From Spirosoma luteum DSM 19990 (GTDB taxonomy: Bacteria > Bacteroidota > Bacteroidia > Cytophagales > Spirosomataceae), in assembly GCF_000374065.1 (NCBI RefSeq), contig NZ_KB893252.1, forward strand, positions 1 to 64,000: a stretch of DNA of 64,000 nt, written 5' to 3'. The notes under the pieces were generated by a model that made no database searches, had not been told where the DNA came from, and saw only the letters and a list, made by a program, of their open reading frames with translations. This document shows positions 62,899-64,000 of this stretch, in pieces. A program made the position numbers and the translations under genes. Numbering within the stretch: position 1 is the first letter of the stretch; every line of letters starts with the position of its first letter.

Positions 62899-63039
62899 TT
62901 ATATAGAACAGTTATACAATTCCATAACAGAAATTAACGAAAGGGCTATATCGGCAAAGCCTATAACTTCCAATGCGTCAATTGTTGGCTGATGCTGGTT
63001 GAAAGCATGGATGAATATATTAGTATCGCAAAGAATCAT
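62899..63039 (-). pseudogene. Truncated VapC-type PIN-domain toxin
   Basis: 46 residues: MILCDTNIFIHAFNQHQPTI, DALEVIGFADIALSLISVME, LYNCSI and a stop. This is the start of a PIN-domain VapC, with the first acidic residue in LCDTNIFI and the second in SVMELY. Intact VapC proteins have about 130 residues, so the last two thirds, with two further acidic residues, are gone. The start codon overlaps the antitoxin stop by four bases (ATGA), so the original operon layout is still visible. Confidence 0.8.
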
Positions 63040-63257
63040 AGTCCGTCACGCCAGGCATCTTTACGGATTTCTTCCAGAGTTCTTGGATTGTCCTTCCATA
63101 TTCCGAACAGTGCTGTTGGGTCAATGCTTTTGTCCCCTTTTGTAATAGCTGACTTCGTTGGATTCACCGTAATTTCGTCCAGAAACTTGTTCTCCCGAAG
63201 CCATTCTATAAGCGTTTCCAATTTGCGTTGATCCTCAACTTCAATGGTAACTTTCAT
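63036..63257 (-). CDS. VapB-like antitoxin of the truncated VapC
   Basis: 73 residues. A beta-strand-rich start (MKVTIEVEDQRKLETLIEWL) and a C-terminal tail (ALFGIWKDNPRTLEEIRKDA with WRD) resemble VapB-like antitoxins of Bacteroidota, in which the tail wraps the toxin. It overlaps the truncated vapC in ATGA. It may persist as an orphan antitoxin with a DNA-binding or trans-neutralising role. Confidence 0.75.
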   Translation of the reverse strand: MKVTIEVEDQRKLETLIEWLRENKFLDEITVNPTKSAITKGDKSIDPTALFGIWKDNPRTLEEIRKDAWRDGL

Positions 63258-63302
63258 TGGTTTGTCGTTTTTACTGTAACATGCGTACCCCTCAGCAACG
63301 TT

Positions 63303-64000
63303 CTACTGGCCGGCCAGTTTACTTTTTCGGAAACCGTACGAGAAGTAGATAGCCAGTCCAATGACCAGCCAGGCAACGAAAATAAGCCAGTTGCTGGCGC
63401 CCAGCTCCGTCATCAGGTACAGATTGGTCAGGACACCAATGACCGGCAACAGCGAGAAATTGTACCGGAAACCCTGCACGGCCAGTATTAGCCACACGCC
63501 CCAGAATACAAACAGAAGGGGCTTACTTTCCAATGTTTGCAATAGGTCCCCCGTCGTCAGGGCGTAGGCTGATACCGCCAGCAACACCACCCCAATGATG
63601 TACTTGCCGTTGATATAGGGCACTTTAAACTTCGACTGCGCCGTCAATCCTTTGGCATCCAGGAACAGAATGCCCCCGCAAACGAGGATAAACGCAAAAA
63701 ATGTCCCGACGCTGGTCAGGTCCACGAAGAAATTCAAATCCATAAACAGGGAGGGAATAGCCACCAGAAAACCCGTTACAATCGTCGCGAAGGAAGGCGT
63801 CTTGTAGGTGGGGTGAATCCGGGAAAACCGTTTCCATAACAGCCCGTCGCGGCTCATGGTCATCCAGATACGCGGTTGCCCCAGCTGGTACACCAGCAAC
63901 GCACTCGTTATCGCCACGACGGCGCTGACCGAAATGACGCCCGCCACAAAGTCGAGGTTTACTTTCGTAAACACATAGGCAAGGGGGTCACTCACATTCA
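63303..64000 (-). CDS. APC-family amino-acid permease, C-terminal part (start beyond window)
   Basis: At least 232 residues; the frame is open to the end of the window. About seven hydrophobic segments are visible. AVVAITSALLVYQLGQPRIW followed by MTMSRDGLLWKRFSRIHPTY is the conserved cytoplasmic loop of cationic amino-acid transporters (YajO/CAT type), then ATIVTGFLVAIPSLFMDLNF, DLTSVGTFFAFILVCGGILF and further helices. It should import or exchange an amino acid across the inner membrane; the substrate is unknown. The methionine at 63995 is internal, not a start. Confidence 0.9.
   Translation of the reverse strand, partial: NVSDPLAYVFTKVNLDFVAGVISVSAVVAITSALLVYQLGQPRIWMTMSRDGLLWKRFSRIHPTYKTPSFATIVTGFLVAIPSLFMDLNFFVDLTSVGTFFAFILVCGGILFLDAKGLTAQSKFKVPYINGKYIIGVVLLAVSAYALTTGDLLQTLESKPLLFVFWGVWLILAVQGFRYNFSLLPVIGVLTNLYLMTELGASNWLIFVAWLVIGLAIYFSYGFRKSKLAGQ

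Overview
The window looks like a chromosome segment of a Bacteroidota member, most likely order Cytophagales and close to Spirosoma or its relatives. The evidence is a SusC/SusD pair, type IX secretion (T9SS) C-terminal sorting domains, a full set of Bacteroidota-type enzymes (FucP-type sugar permease, Gfo/Idh/MocA oxidoreductases with export signals, S9 peptidase, DUF2452, DUF6766, Uma2 relic), moderately high GC and few Shine-Dalgarno sites. The taxon is inferred from gene content; no rRNA or tRNA gene was seen. No CRISPR array, prophage or intact insertion sequence was found.

Region by region. 1-9.2 kb: the tail of one very large T9SS cargo protein, then a complete 2432-residue paralogue whose last 583 bases are a near-identical copy of that tail, followed by the wreck of an alpha-L-rhamnosidase (GH78) gene. 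9.3-14.8 kb: a membrane protein of unknown role, a frameshifted AraC fragment, an AT-rich O-methyltransferase, a hemerythrin-like protein, a ScyD/ScyE-like lipoprotein and an NTF2-like protein. 14.9-18.3 kb: an overlapping nagP-nagA-nagB operon for N-acetylglucosamine use. 18.4-23.4 kb: a probable operon of a chromate-type transporter, a PQQ sugar dehydrogenase and two exported Gfo/Idh/MocA proteins. 23.4-32 kb: a 2-oxoglutarate oxygenase, an SGNH hydrolase, an exported superoxide dismutase, recR, clpS, a sodium/solute symporter and a PAS histidine kinase. 32-37 kb: menB and menE of menaquinone synthesis, with DUF2452, a Rieske-like lipoprotein lacking the histidine ligands, a methyltransferase and a broken Uma2 gene.

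37-50 kb: a barrel-like exported protein, a GH65 disaccharide phosphorylase, DinB, a MocA-like nucleotidyltransferase, an S9 peptidase, an XRE regulator paired with a membrane protein, manA, DUF6766, an IS5-type transposase relic, an LPG-synthase-like flippase, rfaE2 and a YugP-like protease. 50-54 kb: a single-domain response regulator, a small unknown protein, a vanadium-type haloperoxidase lipoprotein and a holin-like membrane protein. 54-62.2 kb: a lipoprotein methyltransferase, then a minus-strand polysaccharide-utilisation block (SusC broken by an in-frame stop, SusD, GH30), then a degenerate second copy of the methyltransferase 3' end fused to the 3' end of an FAD monooxygenase gene. 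62.2-64 kb: a MazF/PemK toxin-antitoxin pair, a second toxin-antitoxin pair with a truncated VapC, and the end of an amino-acid permease.

The main themes are glycan and amino-sugar use and ongoing gene decay: seven broken genes or fragments are visible. The observations most worth a second look are the tandem T9SS giants, the stop codon inside susC, the gene-fragment junction that brackets the SusC/SusD/GH30 block, and the His-less Rieske-like lipoprotein. No clearly new multi-gene system was identified with confidence.
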